DNA of 64,000 nucleotides from Agrobacterium tumefaciens (GTDB lineage Bacteria > Pseudomonadota > Alphaproteobacteria > Rhizobiales > Rhizobiaceae), in NCBI RefSeq assembly GCF_017726655.1, contig NZ_CP072308.1, positions 1,860,001 to 1,924,000 of the forward strand, read 5' to 3'. The notes below the pieces were generated by a model. That model did not search any database, was not told where the DNA came from, and saw only the letters and a program-made list of their open reading frames with translations. Within the stretch, counting starts at the first letter, position 1; the number at the start of each line of letters is the position of its first letter. Of this stretch, positions 8,632-18,166 are shown piece after piece. Made by a program: the position numbers and the translations under genes.

Positions 8632-8765
8632 AGGATCTCCATGTTCAGGCTTCGACAGCTTCTCTGTTCGCAAAGCGACTTGATAAGAACAAGCACATGC
8701 CCGTAAAAACATGAGTAGAAATGTTGACATTATCGTGAGCATTATCGTGCTGAAGGAGACCAGGA

Positions 8766-9071
8766 ATGACCGAGACCAAACCCCGCATAATCATTCGTTA
8801 CTGCACACAGTGTAACTGGCTTCTTCGCGCAGGCTGGATGGCGCAGGAAATCTTGCAAACCTTCGCCTCCGATGTCGGCGAAGTCAGTCTCGTACCCTCG
8901 ACCGGCGGCCTGTTCGAGATCACCGCTGATGGGACGACCATATGGGAACGCAAACGCGATGGCGGTTTTCCCGGCGCGAAAGAACTCAAGCAGAGAATCC
9001 GTGACATCATCGACCCGGAGCGCGATCTCGGTCATGTCGACAGAACGAATCGTGAGGGCCTCGACACCTGA
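8766..9071 (+). CDS. SelT/SelW/SelH family selenoprotein-like (Cys form)
   Basis: 101 residues. The N-terminal RYCTQCNWLLRAGWMAQEIL holds the CxxC redox motif of Rdx-type thioredoxin-fold proteins, with cysteine where vertebrate SelW has selenocysteine. A GLFEITADGTTIWERKRDGGFP hairpin follows, as in bacterial members. A thiol redox role is likely and the partner is unknown. GGAGACC lies just upstream of the ATG. Its divergent partner is a DoxX gene. Confidence 0.85.
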   Translation: MTETKPRIIIRYCTQCNWLLRAGWMAQEILQTFASDVGEVSLVPSTGGLFEITADGTTIWERKRDGGFPGAKELKQRIRDIIDPERDLGHVDRTNREGLDT

Positions 9072-9151
9072 CCCGGCGACATGTTCCAACAGTCTCCGCC
9101 AAGTTTTTTCCCTTTAAAATCAACGATCGTCATAAAAGTTCAAAAAGTCTG

Positions 9152-9180
9152 TTGACACCGAGCGGCTGCCCTCGTACATC
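9152..9180 (+). promoter_or_regulatory. Sigma-70-type promoter of tRNA-Leu
   Basis: A perfect -35 TTGACA (9152-9157) is followed after 17 bases by TACATC (9175-9180). The tRNA begins 11 bases further on, the spacing expected for a stable RNA gene. Confidence 0.75.
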
Positions 9181-9190
9181 GCTCTCCGTC

Positions 9191-9277
9191 GCCCAGATGG
9201 CGGAATTGGTAGACGCGCCAGCTTCAGGTGCTGGTACTCGCAAGGGTGTGGAGGTTCGAGTCCTCTTCTGGGCACCA
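9191..9277 (+). tRNA. tRNA-Leu (anticodon CAG)
   Basis: 87 bases including an encoded CCA. The acceptor stem GCCCAGA pairs with TCTGGGC. The anticodon stem CCAGC/GCTGG encloses TTCAGGT, giving anticodon CAG. There is a long variable arm, and the T arm GAGGTTCGAGTCCTC is standard for a class II leucine tRNA. A run of six T follows shortly after the CCA. Confidence 0.95.
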
Positions 9278-9459
9278 TTCCTTTTTTGATCTTAGCCAGA
9301 TCAAATACTTAGCCGAAAAAAAGCAACATATAGCCGACCGTCATACGCCGGGAAGCATGTTGCTTTTTGGCTTTTCTCTCGTCGCAAAATCGTTACGCAG
9401 ATAGCCTCCTTCGTCGTCGGAAGGCCGTTTGCCGTCAGTGCTCCAGTTGGATGACCGTG

Positions 9460-9870
9460 TTACGGCTGAGCTTCCTTGTCGCCACTGTTTTGAGAGTGTT
9501 GCTCACAGTTTGGCGTGCAGGATAGAACGGTGCGCTCCGTCTGGCGGAAGACGCGAACCGTATTGCCCTCGTCGATGGAGACGAGAATGCGTTCATCAAC
9601 AATCGGATTACCATCGGCATCCAGAAGCACAAGATTGGTCGTGCCGAAACTGCGGCCCGTCAGAACAATCGTGGTGGCATCGGCGACCGTGGCATCAGCG
9701 ACCTTGGAGTTACCAACGATGACCTTGCTGACGGCCCGATCGAGACGAAGAACGCGGGCGTGGTTCATCGAAACCCGCAAAATCTCGTCCTGAGCAAGGG
9801 CAGGCTGCAGTGATGCCGACAGCAAGGCGGACACGCCGACCACGATTTTCGCCAGTTTTCCGTATGACAC
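9460..9870 (-). CDS. Secreted pilus-assembly N-domain protein (CpaC-N-like)
   Basis: 136 residues at most, with a Sec signal peptide ending near SLQPALA-QDE. The mature part matches the N-terminal domain that precedes the secretin in CpaC/RcpA: DRAVSKVIVGNSKVADATV, then TGRSFGTTNLVLLDADG. The same pattern occurs in the full CpaC gene at 12 kb. There is no secretin domain, and a short Cys-containing tail follows. It lies opposite the pilin gene at the head of the pilus locus, so a periplasmic role alongside the CpaC secretin is plausible but unproven. Confidence 0.82.
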   Translation of the reverse strand: MSYGKLAKIVVGVSALLSASLQPALAQDEILRVSMNHARVLRLDRAVSKVIVGNSKVADATVADATTIVLTGRSFGTTNLVLLDADGNPIVDERILVSIDEGNTVRVFRQTERTVLSCTPNCEQHSQNSGDKEAQP

Positions 9871-10283
9871 GCCTTCGGCCCCTGCTTATGCCCCACTTTG
9901 CTACTCCAAGAATGCGTGTTTTTAGTGAATTAAGGGTTAAATGAAGCGTACTTGCCGCTCGCAGTCGGAGGTTGGCGTCATGTATTGACACCTCGCTGAT
10001 CCCGCTACGCCTCAAACTTGTACAGTTGAAGCGTTGCATAAGAGCGGAGGAGCTTCAAGGAACACCCTCAGCATCGCTGCAATATATTCATTTATCAGCA
10101 AAAATAAAAATGCACAGAATACTTTTTGTGTTTATTTACCACGTGAAACTCATCATGGTGTTTACTTTGAATTAAGTGTTTTTTTTAAGCGCTTGGAAAT
10201 CGCTCCGCTGTAGCTTGAGGCCAACCGAACAACGGAAAACAGTTGTCGGCGTGCTGAACCAAACAAGAGTTAGGAGAGACCCC
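9871..10283. other. Divergent regulatory region before the pilin gene
   Basis: 413 bases without a gene. It is clearly richer in A and T than its surroundings (10081-10185) and contains several TTAA tetramers, including TTAA at 10172-10175 and 10185-10188. It must hold the pilin promoter and that of the CpaC-N-like gene. I could not assign a clear -35/-10 pair. The TTAA spacing (nine bases) does not match the seven-base CtrA rule. Confidence 0.5.
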
Positions 10284-10457
10284 ATGACCAAGATTTTCAC
10301 TCGTTTTCTCAAAGACGAATCCGGCGCGACCGCCATCGAATACGGCCTGATCGCAGCGCTTATTTCCGTTGGCATCATTACCGGTGCAGGTGCACTGGGA
10401 AGCAAGCTTAACGGCCTCTTTGATGGACTTTCCAAAAAGATGGTAGCCCCAACCTGA
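10284..10457 (+). CDS. pilA: Flp-type IVb pilin (CtpA/PilA)
   Basis: 57 residues. The sequence MTKIFTRFLKDESGATAIEYGLIAALISVG is a textbook Flp prepilin: a short basic leader, cleavage after the glycine of ESG, then the hydrophobic assembly helix with the Glu-Tyr pair in AIEYGLIAA. The prepilin peptidase gene follows. AGGAG lies before the ATG at 10284. In Agrobacterium this gene is called ctpA and forms the common pili used for reversible surface attachment. A strong hairpin follows directly after the stop. Confidence 0.93.
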   Translation: MTKIFTRFLKDESGATAIEYGLIAALISVGIITGAGALGSKLNGLFDGLSKKMVAPT

Positions 10458-10481
10458 TCGACTTATCGGAAGTTCAACGTA

Positions 10482-10510
10482 ATGCCGCTCCGGCCCAATC
10501 GGAGCGGCAT
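10482..10510 (+). terminator. Strong intercistronic hairpin after the pilin gene
   Basis: ATGCCGCTCC (10482-10491) pairs perfectly with GGAGCGGCAT (10501-10510) around a nine-base loop. No T run follows, so it may act as a processing or stability element, or a leaky terminator, that keeps pilin mRNA above the downstream assembly genes. Confidence 0.65.
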
Positions 10511-10543
10511 CACTTTATAGTCCAAGCGTTGCAGGGCAAGCAC

Positions 10544-11056
10544 ATGATAGTCGCGGCAATCTTCATATTGGTTCCGTTTTCCTTGGCATTCGCTGCCTTG
10601 AGCGATCTGATCAGCATGAAGATACCAAACAGAATTTCGATTATTCTTCTCAGTTCGTTTTTGGTATTGTCACCTTTCATTGGCATGGACTTACGGACAG
10701 TAAGCCTGTGCATTCTGGCAGGTCTACTGGTATTTATGTGCTGCTTCGCCTTTTTCGCCTTCAATTTGATGGGTGGCGGCGACGTCAAGCTGTTGACAGC
10801 GACTTCTGTCTGGTACGGCTTTAATTCTTCACTGATCGAATTTCTGCTTGCTACGACCTTCATCGGGGGGCTTTTGACGCTTACTATCCTAGTTTTACGA
10901 GCGCACTCTCAGGAAATCACATCAATCGGAATTCCGATTCCGGATTCCCTTACCGTAGCCAAAAAAATCCCCTACGGCATTGGTATCGCGGCTGCAGGAT
11001 TATTAACCTACGGCGACTCTCCCGTCGTCAACATGGCGATTGCTAGCCTTAACTGA
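10544..11056 (+). CDS. cpaA: Prepilin peptidase CpaA (A24 family)
   Basis: 170 residues with about six membrane segments. The two aspartates of the type IV prepilin peptidase site are visible in ALSDLISMKIPN and FNLMGGGDVKLL. It lacks the long N-terminal methylase domain of PilD, as is usual for Tad/Cpa peptidases. ATG 10544 is preferred over an in-frame TTG at 10529. It processes the Flp pilin encoded just upstream. Its sequence around 10,560-10,700 is more AT-rich than its neighbours. Confidence 0.9.
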   Translation: MIVAAIFILVPFSLAFAALSDLISMKIPNRISIILLSSFLVLSPFIGMDLRTVSLCILAGLLVFMCCFAFFAFNLMGGGDVKLLTATSVWYGFNSSLIEFLLATTFIGGLLTLTILVLRAHSQEITSIGIPIPDSLTVAKKIPYGIGIAAAGLLTYGDSPVVNMAIASLN

Positions 11057-11079
11057 ATCAATAGTCAGCGATCCACATA

Positions 11080-11122
11080 TTAGTGATCCGTTAACCAAAC
11101 ATCCAAGCACAATATTAACCAT
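11080..11122 (+). promoter_or_regulatory. Candidate CtrA sites upstream of cpaB
   Basis: TTAG-N7-TTAAC (11080-11095) differs from the TTAA-N7-TTAAC CtrA consensus at one base, and a half site TTAACCAT lies at 11115-11122. They sit 60-100 bases before the cpaB ATG. Pilus genes are CtrA targets in Caulobacter, so control by CtrA here is an inference. Confidence 0.45.
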
Positions 11123-11183
11123 AATTATACCAATCACGCGCCATCCTGAGAGCAGAAAAATCTGATTCTCTCAAGGATCGAGC

Positions 11184-11990
11184 ATGAAGCCGTCGCGTAT
11201 TGTCATTCTTTCCGTTGCCTTGGTCGCAGCCGGTCTCGCCGGTGTTGTCGCCATGCAGATAACAGGCACACAGCAGGTTATCGAAAAAGCGGAAACGATC
11301 ATCCAGAAAGAGCCGACGGTCAACGTTCTTGTCTCCTCCGTCAATCTGCCGGTCGGTAGCCGGCTTAACGATAGCTCCGTGCGATGGACACCATGGCCGA
11401 AGGGCAATGTCGTTGACAGTTTCATCACGGACGCGAAGAGGCCCGACGCCATCACCGAGCTTGCTGGCGCGGTCGTGCGGCTGCCTTTGTTTGAAGGTGA
11501 GCCTATCCGACCGGAAAAAGTCGTCGATTCCAGCACGCGCATCATGTCTTCGCTCCTGCCGGCTGGCAAACGCGCGGTGGCCACGGAAATTTCCGTTGCA
11601 ACCGGAGCAGGCGGTTTTGTTCTTCCGAACGATCGTGTCGATGTCATCATGGTCCGCAAGGGCGACAATAACACCTTTCTGACAGAAAACGTCCTGAACA
11701 ACGTCCGTGTCCTCGCGATCGATCAACAGATTAAGGAAGGCGAGGACGGAACATCGGCCGTCGTGGGGGCCACAGCGACGCTGGAGCTGACCCCTGAACA
11801 GGCAAAGATCATAACCGTGGCGCAACAGATGGCGGATCGTCTGACCCTTGCTCTGCGCTCCGTATCGGACGCGCAGGAAAACGACACGCTTTCGGCGGGC
11901 TATCTTCTTAACGGTGGTTCTGGCCGACCGGAGATTCAGGTCATCAAATCTGGCTCGATCATAAAGGGCGGTCAAGGAGCATCACAATGA
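11184..11990 (+). CDS. cpaB: Flp pilus assembly protein CpaB
   Basis: 268 residues. One N-terminal membrane anchor (VILSVALVAAGLAGVVAMQI) is followed by the SAF and RcpC/CpaB region, including VNVLVSSVNLPVGSRLNDSSVRWTPWP and LPLFEGEPIRPEKV. CpaB is a periplasmic protein that helps the CpaC secretin in the outer membrane. The stop overlaps the CpaC start by the ATGA arrangement (11987-11990), so translation is coupled. It corresponds to CtpC in the Agrobacterium locus. Confidence 0.92.
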   Translation: MKPSRIVILSVALVAAGLAGVVAMQITGTQQVIEKAETIIQKEPTVNVLVSSVNLPVGSRLNDSSVRWTPWPKGNVVDSFITDAKRPDAITELAGAVVRLPLFEGEPIRPEKVVDSSTRIMSSLLPAGKRAVATEISVATGAGGFVLPNDRVDVIMVRKGDNNTFLTENVLNNVRVLAIDQQIKEGEDGTSAVVGATATLELTPEQAKIITVAQQMADRLTLALRSVSDAQENDTLSAGYLLNGGSGRPEIQVIKSGSIIKGGQGASQ

Positions 11991-13570
11991 CCGGGGGTAC
12001 CATGTCTAAGCGTCTCACCGAGCACCTGCGGTCATCTTTTATGGGCGGCCTTGCTTTTTGCGTGGCATTTTCGGGCATTCCCGGCCCTCATGTGCCCGAT
12101 GCTCTGCGGTTGGCCGAGGCAAAGGCGCAGAGCGCGAGCATCGTGCGGATAACAGAGAGTGGCAACGGTATTCGTAAACGCCTGAAGCTCGGGCTCAACA
12201 AAGCACTGGTCATCGACCTTCCGGATGACGCGCACGACATTCTTGTTGCCGATCCGACACTCGCGGATGCGGTTACACGTACATCAAGGCGCATCTATCT
12301 GTTTGGCAAGCTGGTCGGCCAGACAAACATTTTTATTTTCGGCGAAGGCGGTCGCGAAATCGTCAGCCTCGATCTTGAGGTTGAACGAGACATCTCTGGT
12401 CTCGAGGCCAATATCAGACGCTTCATCCCAGAATCTGACATCAAGGTCGAGATCGTTTCCGACAACATCGTGCTGAGCGGTAGTGTCAGGACGCCGCAGG
12501 ATTCCGCCCGCGCGGTGCAGCTTGCTGAGGCCTTCCTCAAAGGCGGCGAGGCCACGACCCGCAATATCTCCCTCACCGGTGGCGATAATGGCGGCGACGC
12601 GGCAATATTCGCCGAAGCCCGGCAGAAATCCCAAATTGTCAACATGTTGACGATCGAAGGGGAGGATCAGGTAACCCTAAAGGTTACTGTTGCGGAAGTC
12701 AGCCGGCAGGTTCTGAAGCAGCTCGGTTTTAGCGGATCAGTCGGTAGCTCAACGAGTGGAAACGGTTTCGAGTTCGCAAATCCTTCTAATCTTGGAAACG
12801 CAATTTCCGGTGCTTCACGAATTGCCAGTGGGGCGCTTGGCTCTGGATCGCTCGGCTTCGCAACTTATCTGAACGCAATGGAACAGGCTGGGGTGGTTCG
12901 CACCCTCGCAGAACCAAGCCTGACCGCGATATCAGGTGAACAAGCAAAGTTCTACGTGGGGGGAGACTTCCGTTTACCTGCCGAACAAGAAGTCTCTATC
13001 GATAAGGACACTGGAAGACCCACGATAACACGCACAACCAGTACCGTAGATTATGGTATTGAACTGAACTTTCGACCTGTCGTTCTCTCACCAGGACGCA
13101 TAAGCCTTAAGATCGAAACCAATGTCTCCGAACCGACATACGAAGGTAATGTTGTGACCGGAAATGCAGGCCGTACGATACCAGGCTCGACTTATATGTC
13201 TGTCCGCAAACGTGAAACTTCGACCACGGTAGAATTGCCCTCCGGCGGATCAATCGTGATCGCGGGGCTCGTTCAGGACAATATCCGTCAAGCAATGTCC
13301 GGGCTTCCGGGCATGTCGAAGATTCCGATTTTCGGGACGCTTTTCCGCAGCAAGGACTTCCTACGCAACGAAACGGAGCTCGTGATCATCGCAACGCCCT
13401 ATCTGGTTCGGCCTGTTGCCCGCAACCAGATCGCGCGCCCCGATGACAACTTCAATCCAGAAAACGATGCCGCCATGTATTTCATGAACCGCGTCAACAA
13501 GGTCTATGGCCGCAAGGACCAGGTTCAGGCAGCGCCCTACCAAGGCTCCGTGGGGTTCATCTACAAATGA
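11987..13570 (+). CDS. cpaC: CpaC secretin of the Flp pilus
   Basis: 527 residues. A signal peptide lies near the N-terminus, then the pilus-formation N domain (KALVIDLPDDAHDILVADPT), a BON-like stretch, and a type II/III secretin domain with VPSTG-like core KFYVGGDFRLPAEQE and the closing motif SGLPGMSKIPIFGTLFRS. It forms the outer-membrane channel for the pilus. ATG 12002 is an alternative start. It is coupled by ATGA overlaps both to cpaB and to cpaD. Confidence 0.93.
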   Translation: MTGGTMSKRLTEHLRSSFMGGLAFCVAFSGIPGPHVPDALRLAEAKAQSASIVRITESGNGIRKRLKLGLNKALVIDLPDDAHDILVADPTLADAVTRTSRRIYLFGKLVGQTNIFIFGEGGREIVSLDLEVERDISGLEANIRRFIPESDIKVEIVSDNIVLSGSVRTPQDSARAVQLAEAFLKGGEATTRNISLTGGDNGGDAAIFAEARQKSQIVNMLTIEGEDQVTLKVTVAEVSRQVLKQLGFSGSVGSSTSGNGFEFANPSNLGNAISGASRIASGALGSGSLGFATYLNAMEQAGVVRTLAEPSLTAISGEQAKFYVGGDFRLPAEQEVSIDKDTGRPTITRTTSTVDYGIELNFRPVVLSPGRISLKIETNVSEPTYEGNVVTGNAGRTIPGSTYMSVRKRETSTTVELPSGGSIVIAGLVQDNIRQAMSGLPGMSKIPIFGTLFRSKDFLRNETELVIIATPYLVRPVARNQIARPDDNFNPENDAAMYFMNRVNKVYGRKDQVQAAPYQGSVGFIYK

Positions 13571-14313
13571 AGACGAGCACAACACATTCCCAACCCGATT
13601 TCGCAGCAAATCTGGCCCGCGCAGGTGACATCATGCACGTAAACACTCACCTCCATCTGGCACGGCGGATCGGTCTTGCGGCTGTCGTCGCAGTTGTCGC
13701 AGGGCTGCTGCAGGGCTGCGCGCGCGACCCGATGACGACCAACGCCATTCCCGATGATTATCGCACCCGCCACCCCATTACGCTTTCTGAAGCAGAGCAT
13801 TCGCTTGATATACCCGTTTCTGGCGGTGATAGCCGCTTGACCACAGCGATGGCTGACAATGTGCGCGGCTTTGCGCAGAACTATGCTTCCATGTCGACAG
13901 GCGTCGTCAATATTCAAATACCATCGGGCTCGGCCAATTCCGCCGCGGCATCGCGAATGGCTAAACAGATCCGCTCCACTCTTTCCGGTGCGGGCGTGGC
14001 GCCGGGCAAGATCATGCAAACGCACTACGCCGCGTCTCCCAATGGCGATTCAGCGCCGATCCGCCTGAGCTATGTCGCCGTTACTGCCATGACCGGACAA
14101 TGCGGCCAATGGCCCGAAGATCTTTCGGACAACACCTTTGCCAACAAGAACTGGTACAATTTCGGCTGCGCCTCGCAAAGCAATCTCGCAGCACAAGTTG
14201 CGAACCCGATGGATCTGGTTGGCCCGCGCGGTATGAGCCCGATCGATGCCGAGCGCCGTGCGGTCGTTATCGACACATACCGTCAGGGTAAAAACACGGC
14301 GACGACAAATTGA
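13567..14313 (+). CDS. cpaD: CpaD pilus assembly lipoprotein
   Basis: 248 residues with a lipobox (AGLLQGC) about 50 residues from the first ATG; ATG 13633 (MHVNTHLHLARR) would give a more usual signal length. The rest matches CpaD: SEAEHSLDIPVSGGDSRLT, and near the end NFGCASQSNLAAQVANPMDL with LVGPRGM. CpaD is an outer-membrane lipoprotein of the secretin complex. ATG 13567 overlaps the cpaC stop. Confidence 0.9.
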   Translation: MKTSTTHSQPDFAANLARAGDIMHVNTHLHLARRIGLAAVVAVVAGLLQGCARDPMTTNAIPDDYRTRHPITLSEAEHSLDIPVSGGDSRLTTAMADNVRGFAQNYASMSTGVVNIQIPSGSANSAAASRMAKQIRSTLSGAGVAPGKIMQTHYAASPNGDSAPIRLSYVAVTAMTGQCGQWPEDLSDNTFANKNWYNFGCASQSNLAAQVANPMDLVGPRGMSPIDAERRAVVIDTYRQGKNTATTN

Positions 14314-14347
14314 TGCGGCTCCAGAACTCGCCACGGCAGGAAAGACA

Positions 14348-15631
14348 ATGAGCGCTGTAGAATACGATATCAATCCAAGTGGCGGACAGGAAGCCGAACC
14401 GCCCTTGCGCGGGTCGGACATGGATCGGCTGCGGCCCTTGCCGCGGATTTCCGTTCACGCTTTCTGCGTCAGCAACAATATGCAGGGCGTGATGGATGCC
14501 TTGTCCAGCGACCGGCGCATGAGCAAGGTTACCCTGCGGGTGACGAAGGGCGATATCAACGCGGCGGCGACCATGTTTTCCGCTTCGCCCACGCCCAATC
14601 TCATCGTTCTGGAAACAGCGAGCTCGCCCGCCTCGCTGCTCGATGACCTTGCCCCACTGGCTGAGGTCTGCGATCCATCCACGCGCGTCATCATCATCGG
14701 CCGTCACAACGACATCACACTTTATCGCGACCTCATCCGCAACGGCATTTCGGAATATCTCGTTGCGCCGATCAATATGGCTGACCTGCTTGGGTCGATA
14801 GCCGCGATTTTTGTCGATCCTGAAGCGGAACCGCTCGGGCGCAACATCGCCTTCATCGGCGCCAAGGGCGGCGTTGGTTCATCCACCATCGCGCATAATT
14901 GCGCCTTCGGCATATCGAGCCTTTTTTCGACAGAAACCATTCTGGCGGACATGGATCTGGCCTACGGCACCGCCAATATCGATTTCGATCAAGATCCCGC
15001 CCAGGGGATGGCTGAAGCGGTCTTTTCTCCAGAGCGGCTGGACGAGGTTTTCCTTGATCGCCTACTGACGAAATGTTCCGATCATCTGTCGCTTCTTGCG
15101 GCGCCGTCGCTTCTCGACAGGACCTACGATCTGGATCGCCAGGCGTTCCTGCCGATCCTTGAGGTCCTGCAACGCAGCGCGCCGGTCGCGGTTCTCGATC
15201 TTCCTCACCAATGGTGCGACTGGACGAGAGCCGTTCTTTCAGAAGCTGACGAGGTCGTCATCACGGCGGTTCCGGATCTCGCCAATCTGCGCAACACCAA
15301 GAACCTGTTCGATGCCCTGATCAAGCTGCGGCCGAACGACAAATTACCGCATCTCATCCTCAATCAGGTCGGCATGCCGAAAAGGCCTGAAATCGCACCC
15401 GCGGACTTCCTCGAGCCCCTGGAGATCGAGCCGATCGCGGTCATCCCCTTCGACGCGCAATTGTTCGGGAACGCTGCCAATAGTGGCCGTATGATCAGCG
15501 AGCTGGACGAAAAATCCCAGACGGCAGAGACGTTTTCGCAGATCGCCCACACTATCACTGGCCGCACGGTGCTGCGCAAAAGCAGACGCGGTGGCCTAGA
15601 AAAACTGAAGAATATTCTCAAGCGCAAGTAG
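14348..15631 (+). CDS. cpaE: CpaE/TadZ localization ATPase
   Basis: 427 residues. An N-terminal receiver-like domain without an obvious complete phosphorylation site is followed by a ParA/MinD-type ATPase with the deviant Walker A FIGAKGGVGSSTIAHN and LADMDLAYGTANIDFDQ. TadZ proteins position the pilus machine at the pole. ATG 14348 follows AGGAAAGACA and suits the family better than the earlier ATG. It is part of the co-oriented pilus operon. Confidence 0.91.
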   Translation: MSAVEYDINPSGGQEAEPPLRGSDMDRLRPLPRISVHAFCVSNNMQGVMDALSSDRRMSKVTLRVTKGDINAAATMFSASPTPNLIVLETASSPASLLDDLAPLAEVCDPSTRVIIIGRHNDITLYRDLIRNGISEYLVAPINMADLLGSIAAIFVDPEAEPLGRNIAFIGAKGGVGSSTIAHNCAFGISSLFSTETILADMDLAYGTANIDFDQDPAQGMAEAVFSPERLDEVFLDRLLTKCSDHLSLLAAPSLLDRTYDLDRQAFLPILEVLQRSAPVAVLDLPHQWCDWTRAVLSEADEVVITAVPDLANLRNTKNLFDALIKLRPNDKLPHLILNQVGMPKRPEIAPADFLEPLEIEPIAVIPFDAQLFGNAANSGRMISELDEKSQTAETFSQIAHTITGRTVLRKSRRGGLEKLKNILKRK

Positions 15632-15664
15632 GTCTTTTGCCTGCGTTGTTAGACGGAAACGCCG

Positions 15665-17137
15665 ATGTTCGGAAAACGCGGGCCTGAGGGCCCAGTCAGA
15701 AGCACGAAACCGGATCTTGTTGCGCCTGTCCCCGTGCAGACGGTGATGGCGCCTGAGCCCCGTTCCGCGGCAATCGATACGCTTGAACCCGGCCAAAAAC
15801 CCGTGACGCGTCAAGCCCCGGCAACCGCATCCCCGGCGCAGAGAAAACGCGCCCGGACGGAAGAATATTACAATACCAAGAGCCAGGTGTTTTCGGCTCT
15901 CATCGATACCATCGACCTTTCGCAGCTCGCCAAACTCGACGCGGAAAGCGCGCGTGAGGAAATTCGCGATATCGTCAACGACATCATCACGATCAAAAGT
16001 TTTGCGATGTCGATTGCCGAGCAGGAAGAGTTGCTAGAGGACATCTGCAACGACGTTCTCGGCTATGGTCCGCTGGAGCCGCTTCTCGCACGCGACGACA
16101 TTGCCGATATCATGGTCAACGGTTCCGGCCAGACCTTTATCGAAGTGGGTGGAAAGACCATCGAGTCCGATATCCGCTTTCGTGACAATGCGCAGCTGCT
16201 TTCCATCTGCCAGCGGATCGTCAGTCAGGTCGGCCGCCGTGTCGATGAATCGAGCCCGATCTGCGACGCGCGCCTGCCGGATGGATCGCGCGTCAACGTC
16301 ATTGCTCCGCCCCTTGCCATCGACGGTCCGGCACTGACAATCCGAAAATTCAAGAAAGACAAGCTGACGCTCGATCAACTCGTGCGCTTCGGAGCGATTA
16401 CGCCCGAAGGCGCGACATTGCTGAAGATCATCGGCCGTGTCCGCTGCAATGTCGTCATCTCAGGCGGCACCGGCTCGGGTAAGACAACGCTTCTTAACTG
16501 CCTGACGAGCTTCATCGACAGGGACGAACGTGTCATCACTTGCGAAGACACCGCCGAACTGCAACTGCAACAGCCGCATGTCGTGCGGCTCGAGACACGG
16601 CCGCCCAACATTGAAGGAGAGGGCGAGATCACGATGCGCGATCTCGTCAAGAACTGCCTTCGTATGCGGCCTGAACGCATCATCGTCGGCGAAGTGCGCG
16701 GACCGGAGGTTTTTGACCTGCTGCAGGCCATGAACACCGGTCATGACGGCTCGATGGGAACGCTGCACGCCAATACCCCGCGCGAATGCCTCAGCCGCAT
16801 CGAATCGATGATTGCGATGGGCGGTTTTACGCTGCCGGCAAAGACCGTCCGCGAAATCATTTCGGGATCGATCGATGTCGTCATTCAGGCGGCGCGTCTG
16901 CGAGACGGGTCACGTCGGATCACGCAGATCACCGAGGTGATCGGCATGGAAGGCGATGTTATCGTCACCCAGGACCTGATGCGATACGAGATCGAGGGCG
17001 AAGACGCCAACGGCAAGCTGATCGGCAGGCATGTCTCGACCGGTATCAGCAAGCCCCATTTCTGGGATCGCGCCCGCTATTACGGTGAAGAAAAACGGTT
17101 GGCGGCCGCGCTCGATGAAATGGAAAAGATGTCCTAA
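15665..17137 (+). CDS. cpaF: CpaF/TadA secretion ATPase
   Basis: 490 residues. A variable basic N-terminus leads to the VirB11/TadA ATPase. The Walker [14 protein letters not shown] lies near residue 268, the Asp box is in [10 protein letters not shown], the Walker B region is [11 protein letters not shown], and the His box is [13 protein letters not shown]. It powers pilin extrusion, and possibly retraction, at the inner membrane with TadB and TadC, which are encoded next. Confidence 0.95.
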   Translation: MFGKRGPEGPVRSTKPDLVAPVPVQTVMAPEPRSAAIDTLEPGQKPVTRQAPATASPAQRKRARTEEYYNTKSQVFSALIDTIDLSQLAKLDAESAREEIRDIVNDIITIKSFAMSIAEQEELLEDICNDVLGYGPLEPLLARDDIADIMVNGSGQTFIEVGGKTIESDIRFRDNAQLLSICQRIVSQVGRRVDESSPICDARLPDGSRVNVIAPPLAIDGPALTIRKFKKDKLTLDQLVRFGAITPEGATLLKIIGRVRCNVVISGGTGSGKTTLLNCLTSFIDRDERVITCEDTAELQLQQPHVVRLETRPPNIEGEGEITMRDLVKNCLRMRPERIIVGEVRGPEVFDLLQAMNTGHDGSMGTLHANTPRECLSRIESMIAMGGFTLPAKTVREIISGSIDVVIQAARLRDGSRRITQITEVIGMEGDVIVTQDLMRYEIEGEDANGKLIGRHVSTGISKPHFWDRARYYGEEKRLAAALDEMEKMS

Positions 17138-17152
17138 CGGGAAGCGACGGCC

Positions 17153-18157
17153 ATGGACCCGACGATCGTATTACTGGCAATACTCGTCGCCATCTCGGCG
17201 GCGGCCTTTGCTTATGCGTTTCTCTTTCAGCAGATCGAGGTCGAAAAAAAGACGAGCAGCCGCTTCAAGCGCGTGAAGGCCGCCGAGACGGATCACGCCA
17301 ATATCAAGGCGGCGCGCGACCGTGTGCAGGAACTCAGCAAGCGGCGCAAATCCATGCAGGACAGCCTGCGCGATATGGAGAAAAAGCAGAACGAAAAGGC
17401 CAAGAAGGCAAAGAATGTCAGCCTTCGCGACAAGCTGGTACAGGCTGGGTTGCGTATTTCCACCCGAAAATTCCATATGCTGACCATCGGCGCAGCTGTC
17501 TTTTCTGTTCTTATCGCTCTGCTTTATGACCTGTCCCCGCTCATCGCTCTACTCATCGGACTCGTCGCGGCACTGGGACTACCCCGATGGACACTCGCAT
17601 TCATTCTTAAGCGGCGGCAAAAAAAATTCCTCGCGGAATTTCCCAATGCTCTCGATGTCATGTGCCGCTCGATCAAATCGGGGTTGCCGCTAAACGACGC
17701 GGTTCGGCTTATAGCGTCAGATGGCCAGGAACCCGTCAAATCCGAATTCCAGCGTGTCGTCGACGCACAACAGGTCGGCATCGGTATTCCGCAGGGAATA
17801 GAGCGCATGATGCTGACCATGCCGTTGTTTGAAGTCAGCTTCTTCAGCACCGTCATCAATATTCAGGCCCAGGCGGGCGGCAACCTTTCGGAAGCGCTGT
17901 CAAATCTCTCAAAGGTATTGCGTGACCGCAAAAAAATGCGCGCCAAGGTGAACGCCCTTTCGATGGAAGCGAAAGCGTCCGCGGTTATCATCGGCGCCCT
18001 GCCATTCATCGTCATGATGCTCGTGCATTTCACCTCGCCGGACTATCTCTCGATCCTTTTCACCGACTTGCGCGGGCACATCATTCTGGGCGCGTCCGGG
18101 CTTTGGATGCTGATCGGGATATTCATCATGCGCCAGATGATCAATTTCGATATTTGA
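17153..18157 (+). CDS. tadB: TadB inner-membrane platform protein
   Basis: 334 residues. A membrane helix at the N-terminus, a charged coiled stretch rich in Lys and Glu (residues about 40-90), then the T2SSF domain with LDVMCRSIKSGLPLNDAVRL, QAGGNLSEALSNLSKVLRDR and two terminal membrane helices. TadB is one of two platform proteins paired with CpaF. It lies 15 bases after cpaF. Confidence 0.92.
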   Translation: MDPTIVLLAILVAISAAAFAYAFLFQQIEVEKKTSSRFKRVKAAETDHANIKAARDRVQELSKRRKSMQDSLRDMEKKQNEKAKKAKNVSLRDKLVQAGLRISTRKFHMLTIGAAVFSVLIALLYDLSPLIALLIGLVAALGLPRWTLAFILKRRQKKFLAEFPNALDVMCRSIKSGLPLNDAVRLIASDGQEPVKSEFQRVVDAQQVGIGIPQGIERMMLTMPLFEVSFFSTVINIQAQAGGNLSEALSNLSKVLRDRKKMRAKVNALSMEAKASAVIIGALPFIVMMLVHFTSPDYLSILFTDLRGHIILGASGLWMLIGIFIMRQMINFDI

Positions 18158-18166
18158 GGTCGCGGC

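Noticed and set aside
10172..10188. CtrA box at the pilin promoter
   Set aside because: The two TTAA are nine bases apart, not seven, and no TTAAC half follows.
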